Shown: piece after piece, positions 51,192-59,456 of the stretch | Layout: each line of letters starts with the position of its first letter | Position numbering within the stretch: the first letter of the stretch is position 1 | From: Sporotomaculum syntrophicum | Lineage (GTDB): Bacteria; Bacillota; Desulfotomaculia; Desulfotomaculales; Desulfallaceae | Length of the DNA: 64,000 bases | Assembly (NCBI RefSeq): GCF_009932395.1 | Contig: NZ_LSRS01000006.1 | Coordinates: 1-64,000, forward strand | Direction: 5' to 3' | Position numbers and translations under genes: made by a program | Notes under the pieces: model-generated | The model's input: only the letters and a program-made list of their open reading frames with translations | The model's database searches: none | Told to the model about the DNA's origin: nothing

Positions 51192-51455
51192 TTAACTTGG
51201 GTTTTGTTTGATTAAGGTTGCGGTTATAGAATTAACTTGAGCTTTTGCTTTTTTAATCGGGATAGTCTCATGCACTACAACAGGGAGTTCGCAGACCACT
51301 ACCGGCTCAGTTTTATTGTACACTTTGCCCCGTTTGATTATTTTTTCTGGGTGTTTGGGAAGCAACAGGTCCAGTTTCATACTTGAAATTTTATCTAAAT
51401 CTTCCCTGTTATGTATAGCTATAGTAATTGTTTCTTGGAGCTGTTTAGCAGACAC
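51192..51455 (-). CDS. Hypothetical protein, probably spore-associated
   Basis: An 87-residue protein (MSAKQLQETITIAIHNREDLDK) with alternating beta-like hydrophobic pattern, VVVCELPVVVHETIPI near the end. AAAGGAGGGAG precedes the ATG. It converges with the SPOCS gene. No domain recognised; relation to the spore surface is inferred only from neighbours. Confidence 0.6.
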   Translation of the reverse strand: MSAKQLQETITIAIHNREDLDKISSMKLDLLLPKHPEKIIKRGKVYNKTEPVVVCELPVVVHETIPIKKAKAQVNSITATLIKQNPS

Positions 51456-51662
51456 ATGGCTCCCTCCTTTTATTCGAACTTATTTAACTGAGGGTAATTT
51501 TTTTAATTTTGCCAGCATTGCCTGTAATATATTATGAGGTTATTTTTTTTTTTGTTTAGTGACGTTAATGGTATTTAATAACAGTAGTATTCTGTAACTC
51601 AACTATGTTAGCAGGAATAACTTTAATAGTATATGCAAAAAGATTTATGGGAGGTCTTGCGG

Positions 51663-51980
51663 ATGGCCTGGGTGCCTGGTTTTGTGGAGTTTTCAGTCGA
51701 CCTTAAAAAGCAAAATTATTTTGAAGGAAATATACAAATCACAAGGGTAAATGAAGTGGTTTTTCACGGCGTGGTAACGGAAGGCGACGAAAATAAACCT
51801 GTTGCCGGAGCGCTGGTTAAGGTATTTGCCTGTATAGATAATAATCAAGAACTGCCTCTCAGTCATTCAATTAGTGGTCATGACGGGCATTATCTATTGT
51901 ATATCAATAAGGACAGCCTACCGGACGGTACCACTGCAATTATTGTCAGGGCTAGCGCTGGTAATCCGGATAGCGAATAA
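51663..51980 (+). CDS. Carboxypeptidase-regulatory-like protein, apparently truncated by a TAA
   Basis: About 105 residues with a carboxypeptidase-regulatory-like beta-sandwich (FHGVVTEGDENKPVAGALVKVFAC, HDGHYLLYINKDSLPDG). The TAA at 51978-51980 ends it at GNPDSE, but the same frame continues 37 sense codons (ILVPGLTHYQEIDAIP) to a TGA at 52092-52094 that overlaps the next gene's ATG (ATGA). This suggests the original gene was longer and lost its end by a nonsense mutation. GGGAGG supports ATG 51663. Confidence 0.65.
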   Translation: MAWVPGFVEFSVDLKKQNYFEGNIQITRVNEVVFHGVVTEGDENKPVAGALVKVFACIDNNQELPLSHSISGHDGHYLLYINKDSLPDGTTAIIVRASAGNPDSE

Positions 51981-52090
51981 ATTCTGGTACCGGGTTTGAC
52001 TCATTATCAAGAAATTGATGCTATACCGGTCTGCAGGTTAGGGGTTGAAGGATTGGATAGTAGTAATTTGCAATTAGGAGAAGGTATTTT

Positions 52091-52822
52091 ATGAACAAAA
52101 AGTTAACCGGGTGCGCGTGTACAATGCATGATTCGGCAGTTTCGGAAAATGAACAGCATTTATGCTTTCATGGCATAGTTAAGGACAATAACGGTTTGTA
52201 CGTCGGCAATGCCATTGTGCTGTTGTTGGCCTGCTTTGACAATGGGATTGAAAAACCCTTGGGGTATACGTTTACTGACCGGGAGGGCCGGTATTTTATT
52301 GCTATACCAAAGCTTTCTGGTGATCACAAGCTTTTGCGGTACAAATTGATGGCTAGTAACAATGACATACCTGGCCAATTATTAAATTATCCGGATAACC
52401 TCCTAAAAGAAACGCATCAAGAGCTGGAACCAGATGGACAATGTTCTGTAACAGAATGTGCAGAGGAACCAGGTAATGATACATATGAGTTGTATTTAGG
52501 CGTCTCGGGACAAGATAAAATTACTAAACAGGTAAATGTTAGCTTGTCTGCTGATGAGAGAGATCTTACAATAATTGACTTAGCTATGGTAGACGAAAGT
52601 GAAAATCACGTGCCAATCTCGGAAGGGGATATTAAGGACGTATTAATGAGCGTGCCAGGCAAGCCAATGTTAAACTTTACCAAGACATTAAAAAAGAGTG
52701 ATTTAACTTTGCCGACCATGCACATGTTGCTGTTGCTTACCTTGTTTGGGTTTGTTTTCCAAAAAAATGTCTTACCAGGTTACACCAATTACCCTAACTA
52801 TTCGGGAAGAATAGTTAAATAA
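52091..52822 (+). CDS. Carboxypeptidase-regulatory-like domain protein with C-terminal hydrophobic segment
   Basis: A 243-residue protein. The N-terminal domain (CFHGIVKDNNGLYVGNAIVLLLACFDNG, FTDREGRYFIAIPK) parallels the protein encoded upstream, so the two are paralogues. A central charged region and a hydrophobic stretch near the end (TMHMLLLLTLFGFVFQK) follow. Proteins of this type occur on spore surfaces of clostridia; function not proven. GGAGAAGG before ATG. Confidence 0.65.
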   Translation: MNKKLTGCACTMHDSAVSENEQHLCFHGIVKDNNGLYVGNAIVLLLACFDNGIEKPLGYTFTDREGRYFIAIPKLSGDHKLLRYKLMASNNDIPGQLLNYPDNLLKETHQELEPDGQCSVTECAEEPGNDTYELYLGVSGQDKITKQVNVSLSADERDLTIIDLAMVDESENHVPISEGDIKDVLMSVPGKPMLNFTKTLKKSDLTLPTMHMLLLLTLFGFVFQKNVLPGYTNYPNYSGRIVK

Positions 52823-52851
52823 CACCAATATGTTTTATGATAGATTAAAAT

Positions 52852-52900
52852 AATCAGTCCCAGAATGCAAACAAAGCTTAATGGGCTGATTTTCTTTTGT
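52852..52900 (+). terminator. Terminator after 52822
   Basis: AATCAGTCCC pairs with GGGCTGATT (52852-52861 with 52883-52891, one mismatch), then TTCTTTTGTTTT. Confidence 0.75.
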
Positions 52901-53072
52901 TTTAATTTCTGAAGATGCTGAATTATTCATTAATTTGCATGCTGTTTATTGGAACAATATATCAAATAATTAAGTCATATAAACAGATAAGAGAAAAGGG
53001 GGATTGAGATCAGTATATATCCATTTGGTTTGAGATCTGTTAAGTTTAAATCTATTAAAGGGGGTCTGTAAG

Positions 53073-53798
53073 ATGAAATTAAAATCTATGTTAATTGTAT
53101 TGCTGGCAACTATATGTCTACTTACCTTTAGTACAACCTGCTTTGCTGCGGAAACTGATTTAACGAGCGTTATTTCAGTAAGCGGGGAAGGAGTGGTCAA
53201 GCTGTCCCCTAATATGGCTGATATTAATTTTTCGGTAATTACTGAAGCGAATGATGCAGGATTAGCTCAAGCAAAAAACACTGAACTAGTAACTAAAGTA
53301 ATAAATTCTTTAAGAGATGCCGGTATTGCGGCTGCCGACATTAGTACTAGCGGATATTACCTTAATCCACAGTATATATACGAGGAAGGAAAATCATCTA
53401 AAATTAGTGGTTATATGGTGCGCAACGAAATAACCGTTACTGTACGGGATACAGCCTCGATCGGTAAAATTATTGACCTGGCAGTTAAGAGCGGGATTAA
53501 TCAGGTACAGAATATTAGGTTCTATATTGAAGGCAGCACGGCGCAAAAAACTAAGGCACTAACCCAGGCCATAGAAGACGCTCGGGTAAAAGCAGAGGTT
53601 ATTGCTGCAGCATTAGGCAAAAAAATTGTTGGCATTAAGTCTGCCAGCGGCAACTGGTACGATAATGCTCCACAGCCGATTTATTTTGAGAAGGCTATGG
53701 ATGTTAGGATGGGGGGAGATAGTATTTCGTCCACTCCCATTAACCCCGGCATGGTAGAAATTAGGGCAAATGCGGAAATGGTTTATTTAATTAACTAA
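53073..53798 (+). CDS. SIMPL-domain (DUF541) exported protein
   Basis: A 241-residue protein with a signal peptide (about 1-25, ending CFAAE) and a SIMPL domain (ISVSGEGVVKLSPNMADINFSVITEA; ALTQAIEDARVKAEVIAAALGKKIVGIKSAS). SIMPL proteins are beta-barrel-forming or oligomeric extracytoplasmic proteins of unclear role, sometimes linked to oxidative stress. GGGGGTCTG is the ribosome-binding region. Confidence 0.85.
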   Translation: MKLKSMLIVLLATICLLTFSTTCFAAETDLTSVISVSGEGVVKLSPNMADINFSVITEANDAGLAQAKNTELVTKVINSLRDAGIAAADISTSGYYLNPQYIYEEGKSSKISGYMVRNEITVTVRDTASIGKIIDLAVKSGINQVQNIRFYIEGSTAQKTKALTQAIEDARVKAEVIAAALGKKIVGIKSASGNWYDNAPQPIYFEKAMDVRMGGDSISSTPINPGMVEIRANAEMVYLIN

Positions 53799-53876
53799 CA
53801 AAGATATTAATATAGTTCGCTTTCTTGGCCGATTTTTGGATGGTGTAACCAGTCCCCAAAACCGGCTACAATTTTT

Positions 53877-54128
53877 TATCAAGCTGCTATTTATCAACCG
53901 TTGCATGGTTACGGCATCATGTAAAACATTAAAACACTTAGTAATGGACGGGTAGCACTTGGAGCAGGTACCCAATATGGCGCAATTAGCACATTGTTGG
54001 AAAAAGGATGGATAGAACTAGAAGCGAATGAAAAAAGTCACGGAAGAAAGTTTACCAGGTCACTCCATCATTGTTGTGCTGCTATTAAGATATATGCTTT
54101 GGAAAAAGAAAGGAAAATCAGAGAATAA
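53877..54128 (+). pseudogene. Decayed PadR-family regulator
   Basis: The frame reads QPLHGYGIM, TAA (53922-53924), then NIKTLSNGRVALGAGTQYG AISTLLEKGWIELEANEK, the winged-helix and wing of PadR proteins, then shifts frame after SHGRK (FYQVT is expected). No start or 5' part is present. Three lesions make this a relic. Confidence 0.7.
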
Positions 54129-54307
54129 TTGTTTGCATGAAACATCTATATTGCTGTATGCGAGAATTCCGGAAATTTGTCTAAGCTAGCAGGGATTGAA
54201 GCTGTTAAAAGCGAATTTTAATGTCAAATATCGAAATCGCGTTCAATAAGTTGATGAAAGCAGATGTACAGAGTTGTAGTTTCTGGTTTGGTCAAAATAA
54301 TATAATT

Positions 54308-54415
54308 GCTCCGAGCCCTCATACCTAAAGGATGTAACCCCAAGGTTACAGGGCTGTCAGGTTGACCTGGAAACAGGCCGGCCTCCCACTGTGCAAAGGA
54401 GCTATCGCTCGGAAG
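54308..54415 (+). promoter_or_regulatory. Moco/Wco-type riboswitch
   Basis: The sequence has GCTCCGAGCC (54308-54317), a GTAACC/GGTTAC hairpin, CAGGT/ACCTG, GGCCGGCCTCC, and GTGCAAAGGAGC, then GCTCGG, which pairs with CCGAGC (54311-54316 with 54407-54412). These match the molybdenum-cofactor riboswitch consensus as I recall it. The regulated gene is a tungstate-binding-type protein at 54609, so the ligand may be the tungsten cofactor. Covariance-model scoring was not possible. Confidence 0.75.
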
Positions 54416-54440
54416 CCAAGATCCGGCTGGCTCTTTTTTG
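54413..54440 (+). terminator. Riboswitch-linked terminator
   Basis: AGCCA (54414-54418) pairs with TGGCT (54428-54432), followed by CTTTTTTG. Formation is likely controlled by the aptamer. Confidence 0.7.
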
Positions 54441-54608
54441 ACCAACCGGATTTATTTTTTTCATGAAAGGAGGTTAAGGTTACAGTACATGAAGCTGTCT
54501 TTGTCTGATAACCCTTTATATAGTGGGTAGGCTTAATAAAAAATACTAAATATATAACAAAAAATGTAATTTAACTGAGCCGTACTACTCGAAAAAAAGG
54601 AGGGAAAC

Positions 54609-55826
54609 GTGTTGAAAAAACAATTATCGCTTATCCTGGCTTTAATGTTGGTTTTCGCTCTCGGTTCCGCAGCGGCTTTGGCCGCGCCTCCTGCCGTACA
54701 AGTAATAATTAATGATGAGCAGGTAATATTCCCGGATCAAGGGGCTTTTCTTGACGTCGTTTCCGGGCGGACCTTTGTACCTCTGCGGTTTGTAAGTGAG
54801 GCCTTGGACGTTGCGGTGAAATGGGACAAGGCAACTCAATCGGCTATTGTTACAATGGGGGATTCCATGATCACTATGCCTGTGGGCAGCAGTCAGGCCA
54901 CTGTTGACGGTCAAGCAGTGGCGCTTGACTCGCCGGCTAAATTGCAAAATCAGCGGGTTATGGTGCCGTTAAGCTTTGTTAGTGAGGTTTTGGGTAAGAC
55001 AGTAGACTGGAACGAGGCCGAAATGATTGTCACTGTAAGCGGCGAACTCGAACCTTCCATCCGGTTGGCGAGCACAATCGGCCCTATTGACGCGGGTATC
55101 GTAGGCGCCCTGGCCGAGCTTTTTGAAGAGAAAACGGGTATTAAGGTGGAATTTGAGGGTGCAGGTACCGGTAAGGCACTGGAGATGGCCAAGACCGGAG
55201 ACTTTGACTTGGTGCTGGTACACGCTAAGGCGCTTGAGGAGCAGTTTGTAAACGAGGGTTGGGGTACAGAGCGCATCGACCTGATGTATAATGACTATGT
55301 CTTTGTTGGTCCGGCATCCGACCCGGCCGGAATTGAAGGGCTGACCCCGACGGAGGCCTTAAAGAAGATTATGGAAATGGAATCTCAGTTTATCAGCCGT
55401 GGCGACAAATCCGGCACACATGTAGCTGAGATGGAACTTTGGAAAGCCGCAGAAATGGAGCCCAAGGGCGATTGGTACCAGGTTTGGGAGGGCGGCTCGC
55501 AGGGCAACTCTGCCACATTGCGTTACACAAATGAACAGCAGGCTTATACCGTCATAGACAGGGCTACTTATCTTACACTCAAGAATGAGATTACCTTAAA
55601 GGTTCTGGTGGAAAAGCATGAATCACTTCTAAATTACATCACTTTGATCCCGGTTAACCCGGATAAATTCCCTCAGGTTAAGCATGATATGGTGATGAAA
55701 TTTGTAGACTTTACTACTTCAGACGAGGGTCAAACGTTGATCCAAAACTTCAAGAAGGATGTTTACGGCGAGCCGCTTTTCTTTCCCAACTCAGCGCAGT
55801 GGCGTGCTAAGGCGACACAAAAGTAA
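54609..55826 (+). CDS. Stalk-domain / TupA-like tungstate-binding fusion protein
   Basis: A 405-residue exported protein from GTG (or TTG 54612): signal peptide (about 1-25), copper-amine-oxidase-type stalk domain (about 28-140; RTFVPLRFVSEALDVAVKWDK), then a TupA-type binding domain (about 150-400; RLASTIGPIDAGIVGALAELFEEKTGIKV, FISRGDKSGTHVAEMELWKAAE). TupA normally has no stalk. It would bind tungstate or molybdate tightly at the cell surface; the transporter's permease and ATPase are not in the window. It is preceded by a Moco/Wco-type riboswitch. Confidence 0.85.
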   Translation: MLKKQLSLILALMLVFALGSAAALAAPPAVQVIINDEQVIFPDQGAFLDVVSGRTFVPLRFVSEALDVAVKWDKATQSAIVTMGDSMITMPVGSSQATVDGQAVALDSPAKLQNQRVMVPLSFVSEVLGKTVDWNEAEMIVTVSGELEPSIRLASTIGPIDAGIVGALAELFEEKTGIKVEFEGAGTGKALEMAKTGDFDLVLVHAKALEEQFVNEGWGTERIDLMYNDYVFVGPASDPAGIEGLTPTEALKKIMEMESQFISRGDKSGTHVAEMELWKAAEMEPKGDWYQVWEGGSQGNSATLRYTNEQQAYTVIDRATYLTLKNEITLKVLVEKHESLLNYITLIPVNPDKFPQVKHDMVMKFVDFTTSDEGQTLIQNFKKDVYGEPLFFPNSAQWRAKATQK

Positions 55827-55835
55827 CAGGTTTAT

Positions 55836-55868
55836 AACCGTGCCTCGTTTTGCCGGGGCGCGGTTTTT
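55836..55868 (+). terminator. Terminator after the tungstate-binding gene
   Basis: AACCGTGCC pairs with GGCGCGGTT (one G-U), then TTTTTTATG. Confidence 0.8.
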
Positions 55869-55914
55869 TTATGCTTAACGGCACTTCATCCGGGAGCCGT
55901 TATTTTTACGGGTA

Positions 55915-55969
55915 TTGACACATCAATTGAAATTATTATATTCTATCGTTAGCGATAATCGTTAACGAT
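55915..55969 (+). promoter_or_regulatory. Promoter with tandem PadR-type operator
   Basis: TTGACA at 55915-55920 and TATATT at 55937-55942 (16-base spacing). Two nearly palindromic 12-mers, ATCGTTAGCGAT (55945-55956) and ATCGTTAACGAT (55958-55969), lie just downstream of the -10 box, one base apart. PadR regulators bind such dyads, so the gene at 55975 probably represses itself and its operon. Confidence 0.75.
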
Positions 55970-55974
55970 AGGGA

Positions 55975-56373
55975 GTGGACCGCTTGCTTATAAAAAAACC
56001 ATACCAAGACCTTATTGACTTTTCCAAGTTAAGTGGAGGATTGTTGCTAAGGGGATTCTTGTCTTTTTATGTACTTAGTCTGTTAGCGGAAAAGAAAATG
56101 TACGGCAAGCAAATAATTGATCAAATAACAAATATGACCAGGGGTGAATGGAAACCCTCGCCGGGTTCAATATACCCGGTGCTGCAAAAAATGGTCAGGC
56201 TGGGTCTGGTAACTGTATACGTGGGCAATGTCAAGGGACAGTCTACTCGAGTTTATGAGCTGACCGGCCTGGGCAGAGATGCACTGAACGATATGCGTAA
56301 AGAAATCAAACCTAGATTAAAAAAAACCATCGAGCTTTTAAATCAGCACTTATTGGAGTTGGAAAAAGTGTAG
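55975..56373 (+). CDS. PadR-family transcriptional regulator
   Basis: A 132-residue winged-helix protein: LRGFLSFYVLSLLAEKKMYGKQIIDQI (N-terminal helices), PSPGSIYPVLQKMVRLGLVT (recognition helix and wing) and a C-terminal helix (LKKTIELLNQHLLELE) for dimerisation. GTG start; the tandem operator directly precedes it. PadR proteins often sense small phenolic or antimicrobial molecules. The genes following encode an acyl-amido synthetase-like protein and a drug-type MFS exporter. Confidence 0.88.
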   Translation: MDRLLIKKPYQDLIDFSKLSGGLLLRGFLSFYVLSLLAEKKMYGKQIIDQITNMTRGEWKPSPGSIYPVLQKMVRLGLVTVYVGNVKGQSTRVYELTGLGRDALNDMRKEIKPRLKKTIELLNQHLLELEKV

Positions 56374-56388
56374 AAAGGAACAGATATT

Positions 56389-58080
56389 ATGTCTATGTTA
56401 CAAAAAATTCTTAGTCTCACCATGAACGTGGCTTCCAATTCTTGTCGAAGAAAATTTGAAGAAGACACTTTACAGGCTGGTGCAGTTAATCAAGCAGTAT
56501 TAAAAGAAATATTAAACATCAATAAAGATACGGAATATGGACGCAAATACCAATTTTCTTCCATCATGTCGGCTGCAGATTATAAAGCCAAAGTACCCGT
56601 AACTAGTTATGAGGATTACCGGCCTTATATTGAACGAATGGCCGATGGCGCAGTCAATATCCTTACCTCTTTGCCTGTTATTTATTTTGGCTTAAGCTCT
56701 GGGACAACGGGTAAAAGTAAATTAATACCTGTTACTGCTCAAAGCCGGAAAGTTGTAAACAGTAATATGATGTTGTTGACCCAGGGCATGCTGTTGCAGG
56801 CTGTACCTGAAGTCCGAAAGGGCGGACGGGGGCTGTTTCTGATGAACAGTGTTAAGGCCGGGATGACCGCAGGAGGTATTCCCACCGGTGCGGCAACCTC
56901 AGGCGGCATGAATTCAATGCGGTTTATTGTCCCCTACCTGTGGACGTCGCCGCCCGAAATACTGCAGCTGGCTGACCAGCGCACAGCCCTTTATTTGCAC
57001 TTACTTTTTGCTCTGCAGGAAAAAGATTTGGCATATATTAATGCACCTTTCCCATCACCTATATTACAGCTATTCCGCCTGCTGGAAGAAGAATGGTTGA
57101 GCTTAGTGAATGACCTGGCAGAGGGTAGCATTAGTAAACAGCTGGAACTGGAGCCGGAGGTAAGGAGTAAGTTGACCAAGCGGATGCGGCCTGATACAGC
57201 GCGGGCCGAACAGTTGGCAAAGGAAGCTAGACGAGGCATGGGTAATATTACCAGTCGCCTGTGGCCTAAAGTACTCTATATTTGCTGTGTAGCCGGGGGA
57301 AGTTTTAGTATCTACATGGATAAACTACGCCAGTATACCGGTGATATACCTTATTATTCAGCGGTGTACGGCGCCACCGAGGCTATGCTTGGAATATGTA
57401 CTCGGACAAATGATACTACCTATGTAGTTTCACCCCGAACAGCTTATCACGAGTTTATCCCGGTGGAGGAAGCAGAGATGCCTAATCCTGCTGTGCTAAA
57501 TTTAGAGCAGCTGGAAAAGGGTCAGAGTTATGAAGTGGTGATAACGAATCAAGCCGGTTTTTACCGTTATAAACTTGGAGATGTTGTCAAAGTGGTGGAT
57601 TACTATAACTGCAGTCCTGTGATTGAATTCTTGTATCGCAAAGGCCAATTGCTCAATGTAGACGCCGAGAAAACACAGGAGGCTGCTGTTCTGGCTGCAT
57701 TAAAAAAGGCAGCTAAAATTTGGGGCAGTGACTTAGTGGACTATACTACCGCTATTGACTTAGATGGGCCTGTAGGCAGGTATGTGTTTTTTGTTGAAGT
57801 GCAGGAACCTGAAAAAGTATTAGATTATACTACCTGGCAAGGGATACTTGAAAAAGCTCTTAAAGAAGCTAATCCCAGGTACGGGGCTGGCATTGAAGCC
57901 GGCCGGATAGGTAGTTTATTGCTGCAAATTGTCCGGCCGGGTACCTTTCAACGTTTCCAACGGGAATTAATATTAAGAGGAGCTTCAGAAAATCAGGTTA
58001 AAATACCCCGGGTGCTGAGTGATGAGGTTCTGAAGGACTTTTTAGAACAATGCACTTTATCAGAAGGGATTAGGAAATGA
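56389..58080 (+). CDS. GH3-family acyl-adenylate amido synthetase
   Basis: A 563-residue protein of the GH3 (auxin-responsive) superfamily, which adenylates a carboxylic acid and conjugates it to an amino acid. Seen motifs: LSSGTTGKSKLIPVT (adenylate-forming P-loop-like), YGATEAMLGI, and FYRYKLGDVVKV. Bacterial GH3 proteins are of unknown substrate. It starts 16 bases after padR and ends in ATGA with the MFS gene, so this is a three-gene operon. Confidence 0.88.
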   Translation: MSMLQKILSLTMNVASNSCRRKFEEDTLQAGAVNQAVLKEILNINKDTEYGRKYQFSSIMSAADYKAKVPVTSYEDYRPYIERMADGAVNILTSLPVIYFGLSSGTTGKSKLIPVTAQSRKVVNSNMMLLTQGMLLQAVPEVRKGGRGLFLMNSVKAGMTAGGIPTGAATSGGMNSMRFIVPYLWTSPPEILQLADQRTALYLHLLFALQEKDLAYINAPFPSPILQLFRLLEEEWLSLVNDLAEGSISKQLELEPEVRSKLTKRMRPDTARAEQLAKEARRGMGNITSRLWPKVLYICCVAGGSFSIYMDKLRQYTGDIPYYSAVYGATEAMLGICTRTNDTTYVVSPRTAYHEFIPVEEAEMPNPAVLNLEQLEKGQSYEVVITNQAGFYRYKLGDVVKVVDYYNCSPVIEFLYRKGQLLNVDAEKTQEAAVLAALKKAAKIWGSDLVDYTTAIDLDGPVGRYVFFVEVQEPEKVLDYTTWQGILEKALKEANPRYGAGIEAGRIGSLLLQIVRPGTFQRFQRELILRGASENQVKIPRVLSDEVLKDFLEQCTLSEGIRK

Positions 58081-59258
58081 GTAAAAAAAACAAGCCGATA
58101 GCCGTATTGTTTATGACACTGCTGCTGGTAATGATGGGGTTTGGGATTGTGATCCCAATTTTCCCTTTCTTAATTGTTGATTTAGGTGGCGGGGCAACTG
58201 CCCTTGGCTTTTTTATGGCTGCTTACTCCATAATGCAGTTTATTTGCGCACCATTCTGGGGCAGCCTGTCCGACCGGATTGGGAGGAGGCCGGTATTATT
58301 AATCGGCCTGGTTGGATACGGAGTTACCTTTACTCTGTTTGGCTTTGTTTCTGATCTGTGGATGATGTTTGCCATAAGAGTATTATCAGGGATTCTCTCA
58401 TCAGCCACATTGCCTACCGCCATGGCCTATATTGCCGATACAACCAGTGGTGCAGAAAGGTCTAAGGGAATGGGCATACTTGGTGCGGCAATGGGGTTGG
58501 GAATGATTATAGGGCCTGCTATGGGAGGCTGGCTGAGTAATGACAATTTTGCCTTGCCCTTTTTTGTGGCCGGCGGGCTGGCAGTGCTTACTTTACCTTT
58601 TGCTATTTGGTTTTTGCCTGAATCTCTGTCGGAATCCAGAAAAAATACTCCCGACGAAAAGGCCGTAATTACCCTGGAAGTAATCAAACAACCTCTATTT
58701 ATGGTGTTTTTAATTTGCTTTGTATTTAATTTTACTTCGTCCTTATTTCAGGGTACTTTTGCTTTATTTGCGGCGGATAAAGTTGGCTTTGGACCCAAGG
58801 AAATGGGTATTTTGTTTGCTGTTTTAGGTATTGTTAGCGTAATTATTCAGGGAGGTTTAGTCGGAAGACTGGTTAAAAGATTCGGCGATGTAAAACTAGT
58901 TAAAGCAGGTTTGCTGATCGGTTCGACGGGTATGCTGCTAATGCTGATGGCGACAAATGTATTGGGGTTATACGTAACATCTGCGATATTTAATATAGGT
59001 TGGACTTTGCTTGGTCCCACTTCTTCGAGCCTGGTAACCCAAAATGCATCAGGCGGGCAGGGTGTTGCATTAGGGATTATGCAATCGTTCAGTAGCTTTG
59101 GGCGCATTTTCGGACCTATGGTTGGCGGGGTATTATATGATATCCAGATGAATATTCCATATGCTTTAGGGACAGTGAGCATGTTGCTCATGGTTTTGTT
59201 TTCAGTCAATAAACTGTCTTTTCTGGATGGGGAAAAAGCTACTGATAGTATTCAATAG
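58077..59258 (+). CDS. MFS transporter (drug-efflux type)
   Basis: A 393-residue major-facilitator protein with twelve hydrophobic helices. The A motif between helices 2 and 3 is GSLSDRIGRRPVLL and motif C-type LGAAMGLGMIIGPAMGG occurs in helix 5, typical of proton-driven exporters (TetA/Bmr type). Translationally coupled to the GH3 gene (ATGA overlap). It may export the GH3 product or another small molecule sensed by PadR. Confidence 0.92.
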   Translation: MSKKNKPIAVLFMTLLLVMMGFGIVIPIFPFLIVDLGGGATALGFFMAAYSIMQFICAPFWGSLSDRIGRRPVLLIGLVGYGVTFTLFGFVSDLWMMFAIRVLSGILSSATLPTAMAYIADTTSGAERSKGMGILGAAMGLGMIIGPAMGGWLSNDNFALPFFVAGGLAVLTLPFAIWFLPESLSESRKNTPDEKAVITLEVIKQPLFMVFLICFVFNFTSSLFQGTFALFAADKVGFGPKEMGILFAVLGIVSVIIQGGLVGRLVKRFGDVKLVKAGLLIGSTGMLLMLMATNVLGLYVTSAIFNIGWTLLGPTSSSLVTQNASGGQGVALGIMQSFSSFGRIFGPMVGGVLYDIQMNIPYALGTVSMLLMVLFSVNKLSFLDGEKATDSIQ

Positions 59259-59352
59259 CTTTTTATTATGCAATAAATCATTCAATTTCTCCTTAAAATT
59301 GACCTCTCTAAGGCAGAATGCTACACAAGTTTTTTGTTTAATTACTTAAATT

Positions 59353-59382
59353 GGCCGCCTACAATTCGGCCTTTTCTTTTTT
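59353..59382 (+). terminator. Terminator after the MFS gene
   Basis: GGCCG (59353-59357) pairs with CGGCC (59367-59371), followed by TTTTCTTTTTT. Confidence 0.75.
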
Positions 59383-59456
59383 GAGTTTAGGATATTATTA
59401 TAGTAATGTTATAATCATTCGGAGTTTTCTATGAAAATTGAAATGGAGTTTTCTAT

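Noticed and set aside
51978-51980. TAA in the carboxypeptidase-like gene as recoded codon
   Set aside because: No known bacterial recoding of TAA fits; a nonsense mutation is simpler.
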